Of a DNA stretch of 64,000 bases, positions 18,209 to 26,495 are shown one piece after another. Numbering within the stretch: the stretch's first letter is position 1; the number at the start of each line of letters is the position of its first letter. Under the pieces are notes generated by a model. It was not told the DNA's origin, did not search any database, and saw nothing but the letters and a program-made list of their open reading frames with translations. Where the stretch lies: positions 62,001 to 126,000 of the forward strand of contig NZ_SLVB01000004.1 of assembly GCF_004341845.1 (NCBI RefSeq). Direction: 5' to 3'. The position numbers and the translations under genes are program-made. This DNA comes from Novosphingobium sp. PhB165 (GTDB taxonomy: Bacteria; Pseudomonadota; Alphaproteobacteria; Sphingomonadales; Sphingomonadaceae).

Positions 18209-19657
18209 TTACTGTTCGTGAATCTCGCCGTCCTGAACCGGCGTGTCAACGGTCCGGGTGGACTTCGCCACAGGGGCCGGATCGTTGTCCCAGTCGAAGA
18301 TCTTGCCCTTCACGCGGTCGTAATTGACCTGGGGATCGTAGAGCACGCCGCCGTCGAGATTGAGATCGCGCGCTTCGGCGCGGCCCATCGCGGCCAGCAG
18401 GGTGAAGCCGGCGACATAGGCGTTGCGCTGCGCCGTCACCAGATCGACCTGTGCGTTCAGCAGTTCCTGTTCGGCGTTCAGGATGTCGAGAATCGTGCGG
18501 TTGCCCACCGAGTTCTCCGCCCGCACGCCCTCAAGGCTGAGCGAGGCGGCATCGACGGCGGTTTTCGAAGAGACGATCAGGTCGTTCGACGCGAGCCACG
18601 CGGTGTAGGCCGATCGGACTTGCGCGATCACGCCGCGTTCCGTGGCGATTTCCTGTTCCAGCGTGGCCGAGGCCGTGGCCTGCGCCTGTCGGCGCTGGGC
18701 GGCGGGAAGACCGCCCTGGAACAGCGGGATCGAGACTTGCGCACCGGCCGTGACCGTATGGTTGTGCTCGTAGCCAGTGATCCGTGGGTCTGCCGAGCCG
18801 AGGTAATCGGTGTAGCCGCCCTGTGAAAACAGGCTGACGCGGGGCAGGCGGCCTGCACCGGCCACGTCGATATCCTTTTCCGCCGCCTTGCTGCGCTGGC
18901 GCGCGGCAATCACGTCGGGATTGGCATCGAGCGCTACCGACGTGGCCTCTTCGGGCGTGGCGGGCAGATTCGGCAATGGCGGCGGCGTTTCGAGCGCCTC
19001 GGGCGCCTTGCCGATCAGACGGATATAAGTCTCACGCGCGGCGGCGAGGTTGGCCTCGGCACTGCGCAAGTCGCCATTGGCGACGGCAAGGCGTGACTGC
19101 GACTGCGCCACGTCGGTCCGGGTCAGTTCGCCGATCTGGAAACGATCGCTGGTGGCCTGAAGATTGACCTTCAGCACTGCCACGTTCTTCTGGTTCAGCC
19201 CGACGATCGCCTCGGCCCGGATCACGTCCATGTAGGCGCCGACCACTTGCGAGAACAGCGAGCTTTCCGACCCGCGCAGCGAGGCCTGTCCGGCCTCGAC
19301 GCGGATCTTGGCGGCGGCCACGCTGTTGCGGACCGAGCCGCCCGAATAGATAGGCACGCCCAGATCGACCCCGGCGGACAGGATCTTGGTCGGCTGGATG
19401 TCCTTGGCGGCGCCAGCGTCTACATATTTGGTGAAGGAGCTGTCGGCGCTCAGACTGGGCAACCCCGAGGAGCGCGCGATCGGCACGCCCTCGTCGGTCG
19501 CGCGCTGCTGCGCGCGTGCCGCCTCAAGCGTGGGATTGGTCTGGTAAGCCAGGACCAGCGCCTCGCGCAGGGTGTCGGCCAGCGCCGGAGCGCTTGCCGT
19601 TGCCAGTGTCAGACATCCCCCCGCGAGTAGCCCGGTACGCAGCGCGAACCGGGCCAT
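18209..19657 (-). CDS. tolC: TolC family outer membrane efflux protein
   Basis: A 482-residue outer-membrane channel subunit. The signal peptide covers residues 1-27 (cleavage after APALA). Two tandem repeats of the TolC fold follow, each with long coiled helices, seen in NQKNVAVLKVNLQATSDRF and NAEQELLNAQVDLVTAQR. It forms the trimeric duct for type I secretion and tripartite efflux. It lies 2 bases after the pcm-like gene, and the RND pump at 54-59 kb has no channel of its own, so it may share this one. Confidence 0.95.
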   Translation of the reverse strand: MARFALRTGLLAGGCLTLATASAPALADTLREALVLAYQTNPTLEAARAQQRATDEGVPIARSSGLPSLSADSSFTKYVDAGAAKDIQPTKILSAGVDLGVPIYSGGSVRNSVAAAKIRVEAGQASLRGSESSLFSQVVGAYMDVIRAEAIVGLNQKNVAVLKVNLQATSDRFQIGELTRTDVAQSQSRLAVANGDLRSAEANLAAARETYIRLIGKAPEALETPPPLPNLPATPEEATSVALDANPDVIAARQRSKAAEKDIDVAGAGRLPRVSLFSQGGYTDYLGSADPRITGYEHNHTVTAGAQVSIPLFQGGLPAAQRRQAQATASATLEQEIATERGVIAQVRSAYTAWLASNDLIVSSKTAVDAASLSLEGVRAENSVGNRTILDILNAEQELLNAQVDLVTAQRNAYVAGFTLLAAMGRAEARDLNLDGGVLYDPQVNYDRVKGKIFDWDNDPAPVAKSTRTVDTPVQDGEIHEQ

Positions 19658-19659
19658 GC

Positions 19660-20253
19660 TCAGAAGCTCCAGCGTTTGGGAGCAGCGAATTCGGGCAGAA
19701 CCGGAATCCCGATCTCAGCGAGCGGCAGCAGCGCAAGTGTGCCTGCAGCCTTGATGCCGGTTGCAAGGCGTGGAACGCCGCGCACCACAAGGCCGGTCAC
19801 TGCGCGGCCGCCTTCGGCGAGCGCGGCAGTGAGCGTTTCGGGCAGTTCCTCAACCGCACCGTCGATCACCAGCAGGGTGTAGTCACCCTTGGCAACGTCC
19901 TTGGCTGCAGCCGGATCGACGACCTCGAGCGAGCCCACCAGCGGACGCAGCAGCGCCGCAAGATAGCCGTTCGCATCGCCGACAAGGAGCGCCTTGTCGG
20001 TCTTGGTCGGTTCGGCTTCGGCAAGCATCTTGCCGTGCACAACGGGAGCGGCGAGTTGGCGGCCGTTATCCAGCGTAATCGCGCGGTCGATATAAGCGGC
20101 ATCGCGCATACCGGCGGGCACGAAATCCTCGCGGGCAACGCCGGCCATGGCTTCGAGCACCCACGGTTCGTTCACGCCGCTGGTGCGCAGTTGGCTGACG
20201 ATCATGGCTTGGCGGGCTACCGCGGCAGCGGACCGATCCTCGGTCAAGGTCAT
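19660..20253 (-). CDS. protein-L-isoaspartate O-methyltransferase-like protein, degenerate SAM motif
   Basis: A 197-residue protein with the Pcm-type N-terminus (ARQAMIVSQLRTSGV, then REDFVP and YIDRAITLDNG). True Pcm motif I is a glycine-rich loop of the type EIGTGSGY; here it reads LLVGDANGYLAALL, with Gly and acid residues displaced. SAM binding may be weakened or lost. Such Pcm-like genes next to tolC are common in alphaproteobacteria. Repair of isoaspartyl damage should not be assumed. The start MTLTEDRSAAAVARQ was preferred to an ATG 18 bases upstream. Confidence 0.85.
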   Translation of the reverse strand: MTLTEDRSAAAVARQAMIVSQLRTSGVNEPWVLEAMAGVAREDFVPAGMRDAAYIDRAITLDNGRQLAAPVVHGKMLAEAEPTKTDKALLVGDANGYLAALLRPLVGSLEVVDPAAAKDVAKGDYTLLVIDGAVEELPETLTAALAEGGRAVTGLVVRGVPRLATGIKAAGTLALLPLAEIGIPVLPEFAAPKRWSF

Positions 20254-20551
20254 TTTGGTCCCATTCCTCATGCTGTTGCGGGCACATGAGGGAGCGACTG
20301 CGCCCCTACCCCCCGCAAAGACGGACTAGATGGCGGCCTTACTAGGCCAAGCCGCGAATGAGGCCAAGCCATTTGCAATACCTTGGTCGATCTATCGCGA
20401 CGTTTGGACGATGGCACAGGCACTTGGGAAGAGCACTTGCGATTTTCGGCCGTCCAATCGCTGAAAATGCGCTTTTGCGCAAAATCCAAACCCGGTTTAA
20501 GGGGCCTACAAAATCACGTGAACCGACAGGAAAACCGGGAGCGCTCTTTCC

Positions 20552-22075
20552 ATGGCCGAAATGGTGACGATCCGCGAAGACGACCTCATCGAGAGTGTTG
20601 CCGACGCCCTCCAGTACATCAGCTACTTCCACCCGATGGACTACATCCGCGCGCTGGGCGACGCCTATGAGGCGGAGCAAGGCCCTGCCGCCAAGGACGC
20701 CATCGCCCAGATTCTGACCAACAGCCGCATGTGCGCGGAAGGGCATCGCCCGATCTGCCAGGACACCGGCATCGTCAACGTCTTCATCGAATGGGGCCAG
20801 AACTGCCGCCTCGAATCCGAGAAGTCGCTGCAGGAAGTGGTCGATGAAGGCGTGCGCCGCGCCTACAACAATGCCGAGAACAAGCTGCGCGCCTCGGTGC
20901 TGGCGGACCCCGCCTTTACGCGCCGCAACACCAAGGACAACACGCCTTCGGTGCTTTCGGTCAGCATGGTCCCCGGATCGAAGGTTTCGGTGGACGTTGC
21001 GGCCAAGGGCGGCGGCTCGGAAAACAAGTCGAAGTTCAAGATGATGAATCCCAGCGATTCCATCGTCGACTGGGTGATCGAGATGCTGCCGCAGATGGGC
21101 GCCGGCTGGTGCCCGCCGGGCATGCTGGGCATCGGCATCGGCGGCACCGCCGAGCACTGCGTCAAGCTCGCCAAGCAGAGCCTGATGGAGCCGATCGACA
21201 TGGCTCAACTGAAGCAGCGCGGACCCCAGAACGATATCGAAGCGCTGCGCATCGAGATCTTCGACAAGGTGAACGCGCTCGGCATCGGCGCGCAGGGCCT
21301 TGGCGGCCTGGCCACGATCTTGGACGTCAAGATCATGGACTGGCCGTGCCACGCCGCCGGCAAGCCGGTCGCCATGATTCCGAACTGCGCCGCCACTCGC
21401 CACGCGCACTTCACGCTGGACGGTTCGGGCCCGAGCTTCCTCGAAACGCCGAACCTTGACGATTGGCCGAAGGTGGAATGGGCCCCCGATGCCGGCGCCA
21501 TCCGCGTCGACCTCGACACCCTCACCCCCGAAATCGTCCAGAGCTGGAAGCAGGGCGATCGCCTGCTGCTGAACGGCAAGATGCTCACTGGCCGCGATGC
21601 CGCCCACAAGCGCATCTCCGACATGCTGGCCAAGGGCGAGGAGCTGCCGGTCGATTTCAAGGGCCGCGTGATCTACTACGTCGGCCCGGTCGATCCAGTG
21701 CGTGAAGAGGTCGTCGGCCCCGCCGGCCCGACCACCGCGACCCGCATGGACAAGTTCTCCGACACCATGCTCGACCTTGGCCTGCTGGCCAGCATCGGCA
21801 AATCGGAGCGCGGCCCTGCTGCCACCGAGTCCATCGCCAAGCACAAGTCGGCCTATCTGATGGCCGTCGGCGGCGCCGCCTACCTCGTCGCCCGCGCGAT
21901 CAAGGAAGCCAAGGTCGTCGGCTTTGCGGACCTCGGCATGGAGGCGATCTACGAATTCACCGTCAAGGACATGCCGGTGACCGTGGCGGTCGATTCCGAA
22001 GGCAAGAACGTCCACCAGCTTGCCCCGCTGGTGTGGAAGGAAAAGATCGCCAAGGAGCATCTGCTTCCGGCGTGA
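20552..22075 (+). CDS. fumA: fumarate hydratase, class I (4Fe-4S)
   Basis: A 507-residue oxygen-sensitive enzyme interconverting fumarate and malate in the TCA cycle. The class I signature is clear: RPICQDTGIVNVFI holds one cluster cysteine, and the N-terminal alpha domain is fused to a C-terminal beta domain (GRVIYYVGPVDP, then TTATRMDKF). A second in-frame ATG occurs 9 bases downstream. Transcription is divergent from the pcm-like gene across about 300 bp, in which I saw no clear regulatory motif. Cluster supply would come from the neighbouring suf operon. Confidence 0.95.
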   Translation: MAEMVTIREDDLIESVADALQYISYFHPMDYIRALGDAYEAEQGPAAKDAIAQILTNSRMCAEGHRPICQDTGIVNVFIEWGQNCRLESEKSLQEVVDEGVRRAYNNAENKLRASVLADPAFTRRNTKDNTPSVLSVSMVPGSKVSVDVAAKGGGSENKSKFKMMNPSDSIVDWVIEMLPQMGAGWCPPGMLGIGIGGTAEHCVKLAKQSLMEPIDMAQLKQRGPQNDIEALRIEIFDKVNALGIGAQGLGGLATILDVKIMDWPCHAAGKPVAMIPNCAATRHAHFTLDGSGPSFLETPNLDDWPKVEWAPDAGAIRVDLDTLTPEIVQSWKQGDRLLLNGKMLTGRDAAHKRISDMLAKGEELPVDFKGRVIYYVGPVDPVREEVVGPAGPTTATRMDKFSDTMLDLGLLASIGKSERGPAATESIAKHKSAYLMAVGGAAYLVARAIKEAKVVGFADLGMEAIYEFTVKDMPVTVAVDSEGKNVHQLAPLVWKEKIAKEHLLPA

Positions 22076-22100
22076 TCCTTCTCGGGATTTGAAAACGACG

Positions 22101-22139
22101 AAGGGGCCGATCCCAAGGCGGGATCGGCCCCTTTGTTTT
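22101..22139 (+). terminator. Rho-independent terminator of fumarase
   Basis: A 14-bp perfect stem (22101-22114 with 22120-22133) with a 5-base loop, followed by TGTTTTG. It lies 26 bases after the stop codon. Confidence 0.92.
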
Positions 22140-22152
22140 GCGATTTGGAAAG

Positions 22153-22268
22153 ATCCTCCCCCTCGGGGGAGGTGGCAGCGCGAAGCGCTGACGGAGGGGG
22201 CTTTCGGCAGCGTTGCGCCTGCCCCCTCCCCCGCCCTGCGGGCGGTCCCCCTCCCCCGGTGGGGGAGG
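22153..22268. repeat. composite GC-rich palindromic repeat (REP/BIME-like)
   Basis: Four adjacent perfect hairpins: CCTCCCCC/GGGGGAGG (22155-22172), CAGCGC/GCGCTG (22176-22190), CCGCCC/GGGCGG (22231-22245) and CTCCCCC/GGGGGAG (22251-22267). The segments between also pair (GGAGGGGGC near 22192 with GCCCCCTCC near 22220). It fills the gap between the fumarase terminator and the 3' end of sufA. The same CTCCCCC-nnn-GGGGGAG unit recurs at 61239-61255. Such modules resemble dispersed intergenic repeats in sphingomonad genomes. Confidence 0.8.
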
Positions 22269-22278
22269 AGCTAGTAAA

Positions 22279-22647
22279 TCAAACCGTAAAGCTTTCGCCG
22301 CAGCCGCACGAACCCTTGGCATTCGGGTTGGCGAACACGAAACCGGCGGTGAAGTCGTCTTCCACCCAGTCCATGGTGCTGCCGATCAGATAGAGCACCG
22401 AGGCGCCGTCGATGTAGAACAGGCCGCCGGGAGTCTCGATCTTCTCGTCGAAGGGCTTTTCCTCGCTGACGTAGTCCACCGAATAGGCCAAACCCGAGCA
22501 GCCCCGACGCGGGGTGGAGAGGCGCACGCCGATGGTGCCTTCGGGCGCTTCGCCCATCAGCTTGGCGATGCGCGCTTCGGCATTGGCGGTGAGGATGACC
22601 GCCGCCGGACGCTGGCGTGCGGGCTTCGTTTCGGTAGCGGTGGTCAT
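22279..22647 (-). CDS. sufA: Fe-S cluster A-type carrier, SufA-like
   Basis: A 122-residue HesB/IscA-type protein that takes Fe-S clusters from the SufBCD scaffold to targets. Cluster-ligand cysteines are in RRGCSGLAY and GSCGCGESF. It is the last gene of the suf operon; the ATG overlaps the end of the acetyltransferase by 4 bases. The first 15 residues are a variable Thr/Lys/Arg-rich extension. Confidence 0.92.
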   Translation of the reverse strand: MTTATETKPARQRPAAVILTANAEARIAKLMGEAPEGTIGVRLSTPRRGCSGLAYSVDYVSEEKPFDEKIETPGGLFYIDGASVLYLIGSTMDWVEDDFTAGFVFANPNAKGSCGCGESFTV

Positions 22648-23141
22648 AGCTTCTTTTCCCAGAACAGCGCGGTGCCCGCCTGCGGGTCCAGCGCGTAATC
22701 GCCGTAGCCGAGCGAGGCGTAGAGGCCCTTGGCCGTGTCATTGCCGCTCAGCACTTCGAGAGTGATCTTGCAGGCGCCGCGCGTGCGGGCCTCTGCCTCT
22801 ACCGCCAGCATCAGCGCCCGGCCCACGCCTTTGCCGCGTGCCTCGGAAAGCACGGCCATGTCGTGGATGTTCACCAGCGGGCGCGCCGCGAAAGTCGAGA
22901 ATCCGGTGATGCAGTTCGCCAGCCCGAGAGCCTCGTCACCGGCGAAGGCCAGCAGCGAGAAGGTGCCGGGGTGCGCGGCAAGGCCGGGTACTAGCCGCTC
23001 GCGCACGTCGTCCGACAGCGGCTTGCCCCCACCCATCGGATCGCGCGCATAGCTGTCCAGCAGCGCGACCACGCGCGCGGCATCGGCCGCGTCGGCATAG
23101 TCGGCAAGACGCACGGTAACGGTAGGGGCAAGCGTCGCCAT
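22644..23141 (-). CDS. GNAT family N-acetyltransferase
   Basis: A 165-residue acetyltransferase. The acetyl-CoA pyrophosphate-binding loop ARGKGVGRALM (motif A) is intact and the fold ends with the ASLGY tyrosine. It sits inside the suf operon between sufT and sufA with 1- and 4-base overlaps. Substrate unknown; its role in cluster assembly, if any, is not indicated by sequence. The start at 23141 shares a base with the sufT stop. Confidence 0.85.
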   Translation of the reverse strand: MATLAPTVTVRLADYADAADAARVVALLDSYARDPMGGGKPLSDDVRERLVPGLAAHPGTFSLLAFAGDEALGLANCITGFSTFAARPLVNIHDMAVLSEARGKGVGRALMLAVEAEARTRGACKITLEVLSGNDTAKGLYASLGYGDYALDPQAGTALFWEKKL

Positions 23142-23611
23142 CAGAGCATGCCCAGTTCGAGCTTCGCCTCGTCGGACATCTTGGCCATGTCCCATGGCGG
23201 ATCCCAGACGAGATTGACCTCGGCATCGCGCACGCCCGGCACGGCAGACACGCGCATCTCGACTTCGCCGGGCATCGATTCGGCCACCGGGCAATGCGGC
23301 GTGGTCAGCGTCATCGTCACCGCGACCGAAGCCTCGGGCGAGACTTCGACGCCATAGATCAGGCCGAGGTCGTAGATGTTCACCGGAATCTCGGGATCGA
23401 AGATTTCCTTCAGCGCGTCGATCACGCCGTCGTAGATCGATCCGCCGGGCTGCCCGGGGTCGATGCCCTGCGGCTTTTCGGCAAGGAATCCGTCGAGATA
23501 GTCGCGCTTCCGTTCAACAGGGGGAACGGGCACGTCCTCGACACGCGCGCGGGGAGCGGGCGTTACCGAGTCGACTTCCTCGACAGTGAAACTGGGCTTC
23601 TGGTCACTCAT
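23141..23611 (-). CDS. sufT: SUF system Fe-S maturation protein SufT (MIP18/DUF59)
   Basis: A 156-residue protein with a variable N-terminal extension (about 1-58) and a DUF59 domain. The conserved DPEIPVNIYDLGLIYGV and the reactive-cysteine segment TTPHCPVAESMP are intact, and the domain ends with VWDPPWDMAKMSDEAK. SufT proteins assist maturation of Fe-S proteins under high demand. It overlaps sufS by 4 bases. Confidence 0.92.
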   Translation of the reverse strand: MSDQKPSFTVEEVDSVTPAPRARVEDVPVPPVERKRDYLDGFLAEKPQGIDPGQPGGSIYDGVIDALKEIFDPEIPVNIYDLGLIYGVEVSPEASVAVTMTLTTPHCPVAESMPGEVEMRVSAVPGVRDAEVNLVWDPPWDMAKMSDEAKLELGML

Positions 23612-24807
23612 CCAAAAATTCTCCGGGTGCGCTCGATACCCTTCATGAGCGCCTCGATATCGCTGTCGTCGCTATAGATGCCGAAGCTGGCGCGGGCCGT
23701 GGCGGGAACGCCAAGGTGGTCCATCAGCGGCTGTGCACAGTGGTGGCCGGCACGGATCGCGACGCCCTCTTCATCCAATATGGTGCCGAGGTCGTGCGGA
23801 TGCACCCCGTCCATCGCGAAAGAAACGATGCCGACAGAGTCCGCCGGGCCGAACAGGGTGATGTCGTTGCGCTTGCCCAGTTCGGCGCGCAGCCGGGCAG
23901 CCAGATCGCGTTCGTGGCGCTCGGCACGGTCGAGGCCCTGCGCGGTCAGCCAGTCGATGGCGGCGGCAAGGCCAAGGGCCTCGACGATCATCGGGGTGCC
24001 CGCCTCGAAACGCTGCGGCGCCGGGGCGTAAGTGGTTTTCTCGAAGGTGACGCGATCGATCATCGACCCGCCGCCCTGCCACGGGGGCATGGCATCGAGC
24101 AGCGCCTTCTTCGCCCAGAGCGCGCCGATCCCGGTGGGGCCATAGAGCTTGTGCGCGGAGAAGACGTAGAAATCGCAGTTCATCGCCGCCACGTCGAGGG
24201 CGATGCGCGGCGCCGCCTGGCAGCCGTCGATCAGCAGTTTCGCGCCGACGGCATGGGCCAGCTTCGCCGCATGTTCCACGTGGAGCACTGAGCCGAGCAC
24301 GTTGGAAACGTGGGCAAAGGCCACCAGCTTGTGCGCGGGGGTGAGGATACGCTCGGCCGCTTCAAGGTCGATCCGGCCGTCTTCGGTCAGCGGGCAGACG
24401 TCGATTTCCACGCCGGTACGGTCGCGCAGCAGCTGCCACGGCACGATGTTGGAGTGATGCTCCAGCACCGAAAGCAGGATGCGATCACCCGCCTTGAGGT
24501 TCTGCACGCCCCAGGTCTGCGCGACGAGGTTGATGGCCTCGGTTGCGCCGCGGGTGAAGACGATCTCATCCTCATGCCCGCCGAGAAACGCGGCCACCTT
24601 GCGGCGCGCCGCCTCGAAGGCCAGCGTCATCTCGGCAGAGCGGGCGTAGACGCCGCGATGCACGGTCGCATAGTCGCGGCCCAGCGCATTGACGGTGGCG
24701 TCGATCACGGCCTGCGGCTTCTGCGCGGTCGCGCCGGTGTCGAGGTAGTGCCAGTTGCCAGCAAGCCCGGGGAACTGGTCCTTCAGGACGAGCGTATCGG
24801 TACTCAC
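23608..24807 (-). CDS. sufS: cysteine desulfurase SufS
   Basis: A 399-residue PLP enzyme that removes sulfur from cysteine for cluster assembly. The PLP-binding Lys is in FYVFSAHKLYGP, and the catalytic persulfide Cys is in RAGHHCAQPLM, typical of class II (SufS) desulfurases. The N-terminus YLDTGATAQKP has Thr where most have Asn (LDNAAT-type). No separate sufE is visible in the operon, so the sulfur acceptor must be encoded elsewhere or be SufB itself. Confidence 0.96.
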   Translation of the reverse strand: MSTDTLVLKDQFPGLAGNWHYLDTGATAQKPQAVIDATVNALGRDYATVHRGVYARSAEMTLAFEAARRKVAAFLGGHEDEIVFTRGATEAINLVAQTWGVQNLKAGDRILLSVLEHHSNIVPWQLLRDRTGVEIDVCPLTEDGRIDLEAAERILTPAHKLVAFAHVSNVLGSVLHVEHAAKLAHAVGAKLLIDGCQAAPRIALDVAAMNCDFYVFSAHKLYGPTGIGALWAKKALLDAMPPWQGGGSMIDRVTFEKTTYAPAPQRFEAGTPMIVEALGLAAAIDWLTAQGLDRAERHERDLAARLRAELGKRNDITLFGPADSVGIVSFAMDGVHPHDLGTILDEEGVAIRAGHHCAQPLMDHLGVPATARASFGIYSDDSDIEALMKGIERTRRIFG

Positions 24808-25541
24808 AGAATCGCCTCCAGACGGGCAATCGCGGCTTCGTTCAGCATGTTTTCGCCCGGCGCACCGGTGAAGGCTTCTGCCACGAAAGCCTGCAGCATC
24901 AGCCGCTTGGCTTCGGGCGGCGTAAGGCCGCGGCTCATCAGGTAGAACAGGCCGTTGGCGTCGAGTTCGCCCACGGCGCAGCCATGTGCCGCCTTGACGT
25001 CATCGGCGTAGATTTCCAGTTCCGGCCGGGCATTGGCGGTTGCCGTGCGGTCCAGCAGCATGGCGCGGACCGACTGTTCGGCATCGGTGCCGTCCGCGCC
25101 GCGCTCGACGCCGATGCAGCCGAGGTAGGAACCGACCGCATGGCCGGCCAGTACGGTTCGCACGATCTGGCTGGAGGTCGCATCCTTTTCCGCGTGGACC
25201 ACCTTGGTCACCACTTCCAGCGTCTCGCTGCCGGTGGCGAGCTGTGCGGCGCCCAGCGTGAAGTCAGCGCCTTCGGCCAGCCGCACGTCCACCGCCACGC
25301 GGCCATAAGTGGGGCCGGAGGAGAGCACGCGCAGGTCGAACTTCGCGCGGGCACCCAGCGTGATCACCAGATGGCGTGCCACGGCGGAGGCACCGTCCTC
25401 GACGATCTGCAGCGATTCCTCGGCACCGGCAGCCACCACGATCTCTTCGCGCGCGATCGGCCAGAGGCCCGCCAGCGCGTCGAAATCGGAATAGCGGAAG
25501 TCCTCATCCTTGCGGGTGGGAAGCGTGAGGGTGTCAGTCAT
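24804..25541 (-). CDS. sufD: SufD scaffold subunit
   Basis: A 245-residue component of the SufBC2D scaffold, shorter than the roughly 420-residue enterobacterial SufD because the N-terminal helical region is reduced. The core beta-helix and the C-terminal DDVKAAHGCAVGELDANGLFYLMSRG, which contains the conserved His, are present. The start MTDTLTLPTRKDEDFRYSDF overlaps the upstream small gene by 8 bases. A 24-base longer frame exists but has no family match. Confidence 0.92.
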   Translation of the reverse strand: MTDTLTLPTRKDEDFRYSDFDALAGLWPIAREEIVVAAGAEESLQIVEDGASAVARHLVITLGARAKFDLRVLSSGPTYGRVAVDVRLAEGADFTLGAAQLATGSETLEVVTKVVHAEKDATSSQIVRTVLAGHAVGSYLGCIGVERGADGTDAEQSVRAMLLDRTATANARPELEIYADDVKAAHGCAVGELDANGLFYLMSRGLTPPEAKRLMLQAFVAEAFTGAPGENMLNEAAIARLEAIL

Positions 25542-25749
25542 TGGCCGCGTTCCCCAGGAAGGCACCCGGAATAGCGGCGAGCCAGCGATTGCCGTTCAGC
25601 GAATGGGCGTCGACCGAGAATCCCTGCGGATGTTCGGCAAAGCGGGCAATGGCAGAGGCGGCTTCCGCCTCCGAACCATAGACTCCGACCAGCGTGCTTT
25701 CATCCACCTCGGGATCGTCCTCGTGCCAGAGAAGGTAGACCATGCTCAT
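25534..25749 (-). CDS. small conserved protein in the suf operon
   Basis: A 71-residue protein, MSMVYLLWHEDDPEVDE at the start, then LVGVYGSEAEAASAIARF and a final region with FSVDAHSLNGNRWLAAI. This arrangement resembles a small family (possibly DUF7336) of unknown function. The ATG overlaps the sufC stop (ATGA) and the 3' end overlaps sufD, so it is translated within the operon. No cysteines are present, which argues against direct cluster binding. Confidence 0.8.
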   Translation of the reverse strand: MSMVYLLWHEDDPEVDESTLVGVYGSEAEAASAIARFAEHPQGFSVDAHSLNGNRWLAAIPGAFLGNAAND

Positions 25750-26495
25750 GCGACGACGGCCTCGTAGCCCTCTTCCTCAAGCTGGAGTGCGAGTTCGGGG
25801 CCGCCCGACTTGACGATCCGGCCGGCGGCCAGAACGTGGACGAAGTCCGGCTTCACATAGTCCAGCAGGCGCTGGTAGTGGGTGATCAGCAGCACGGCCT
25901 TGTCGGGCGCGCGCATGATCGAATTGATGCCCTCGCCGCAGATGCGCAGAGCGTCGATGTCGAGGCCGGAGTCGGTCTCGTCCAGAATCGCCAGCTTGGG
26001 ATCGAGGATGCCCATCTGCACCATCTCGGCGCGCTTCTTCTCGCCGCCGGAGAAGCCGACGTTCACCGGGCGCTTCAGCATGTCCATGTCCATGCGCAGC
26101 AGGCCCGCCTTTTCGCGTGCGAGCTTCAGGAATTCGCCGCCCGAAAGCGGTTCCTCGCCCCGGCCCTTGCGCTGGGCATTGGCCGCTTCACGCAGGAACT
26201 GGACGAAGGAGACACCAGGAATCTCGACCGGGTACTGGAAGCCCAGGAACAGGCCGGCGGCGGCGCGCTCGTGCGGTTCCAGTTCGAGCAGGTCCTGGCC
26301 CAGGAAGTCCACCGAACCGCCGGTCACGTCATAACCCGGACGGCCGCCGAGCGTGTAGCCCAGAGTCGACTTGCCCGCGCCGTTCGGCCCCATGATCGCG
26401 TGAATCTCGCCGGGATTGATCGTCAGCGAGAGACCCTTGAGAATGGGCTTGTCGGCAACATTGGCCTGAAGGTTATCGATCTTGAGCATGGTCAT
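25746..26495 (-). CDS. sufC: Fe-S assembly ATPase SufC
   Basis: A 249-residue ABC-type ATPase that drives the SufBCD scaffold. Walker A is GPNGAGKST, the SufC-type signature is NVGFSGGEKKRAEM, Walker B is LAILDETDSGLD, and the His switch is in LLITHYQRLLDY. It starts where the DUF559 gene ends, with a 4-base overlap. Confidence 0.97.
   Translation of the reverse strand: MTMLKIDNLQANVADKPILKGLSLTINPGEIHAIMGPNGAGKSTLGYTLGGRPGYDVTGGSVDFLGQDLLELEPHERAAAGLFLGFQYPVEIPGVSFVQFLREAANAQRKGRGEEPLSGGEFLKLAREKAGLLRMDMDMLKRPVNVGFSGGEKKRAEMVQMGILDPKLAILDETDSGLDIDALRICGEGINSIMRAPDKAVLLITHYQRLLDYVKPDFVHVLAAGRIVKSGGPELALQLEEEGYEAVVA

Noticed and set aside
20342..22060. 572-codon frame opposite fumarase
   Set aside because: Antisense shadow; the fumarase product is full length and conserved.
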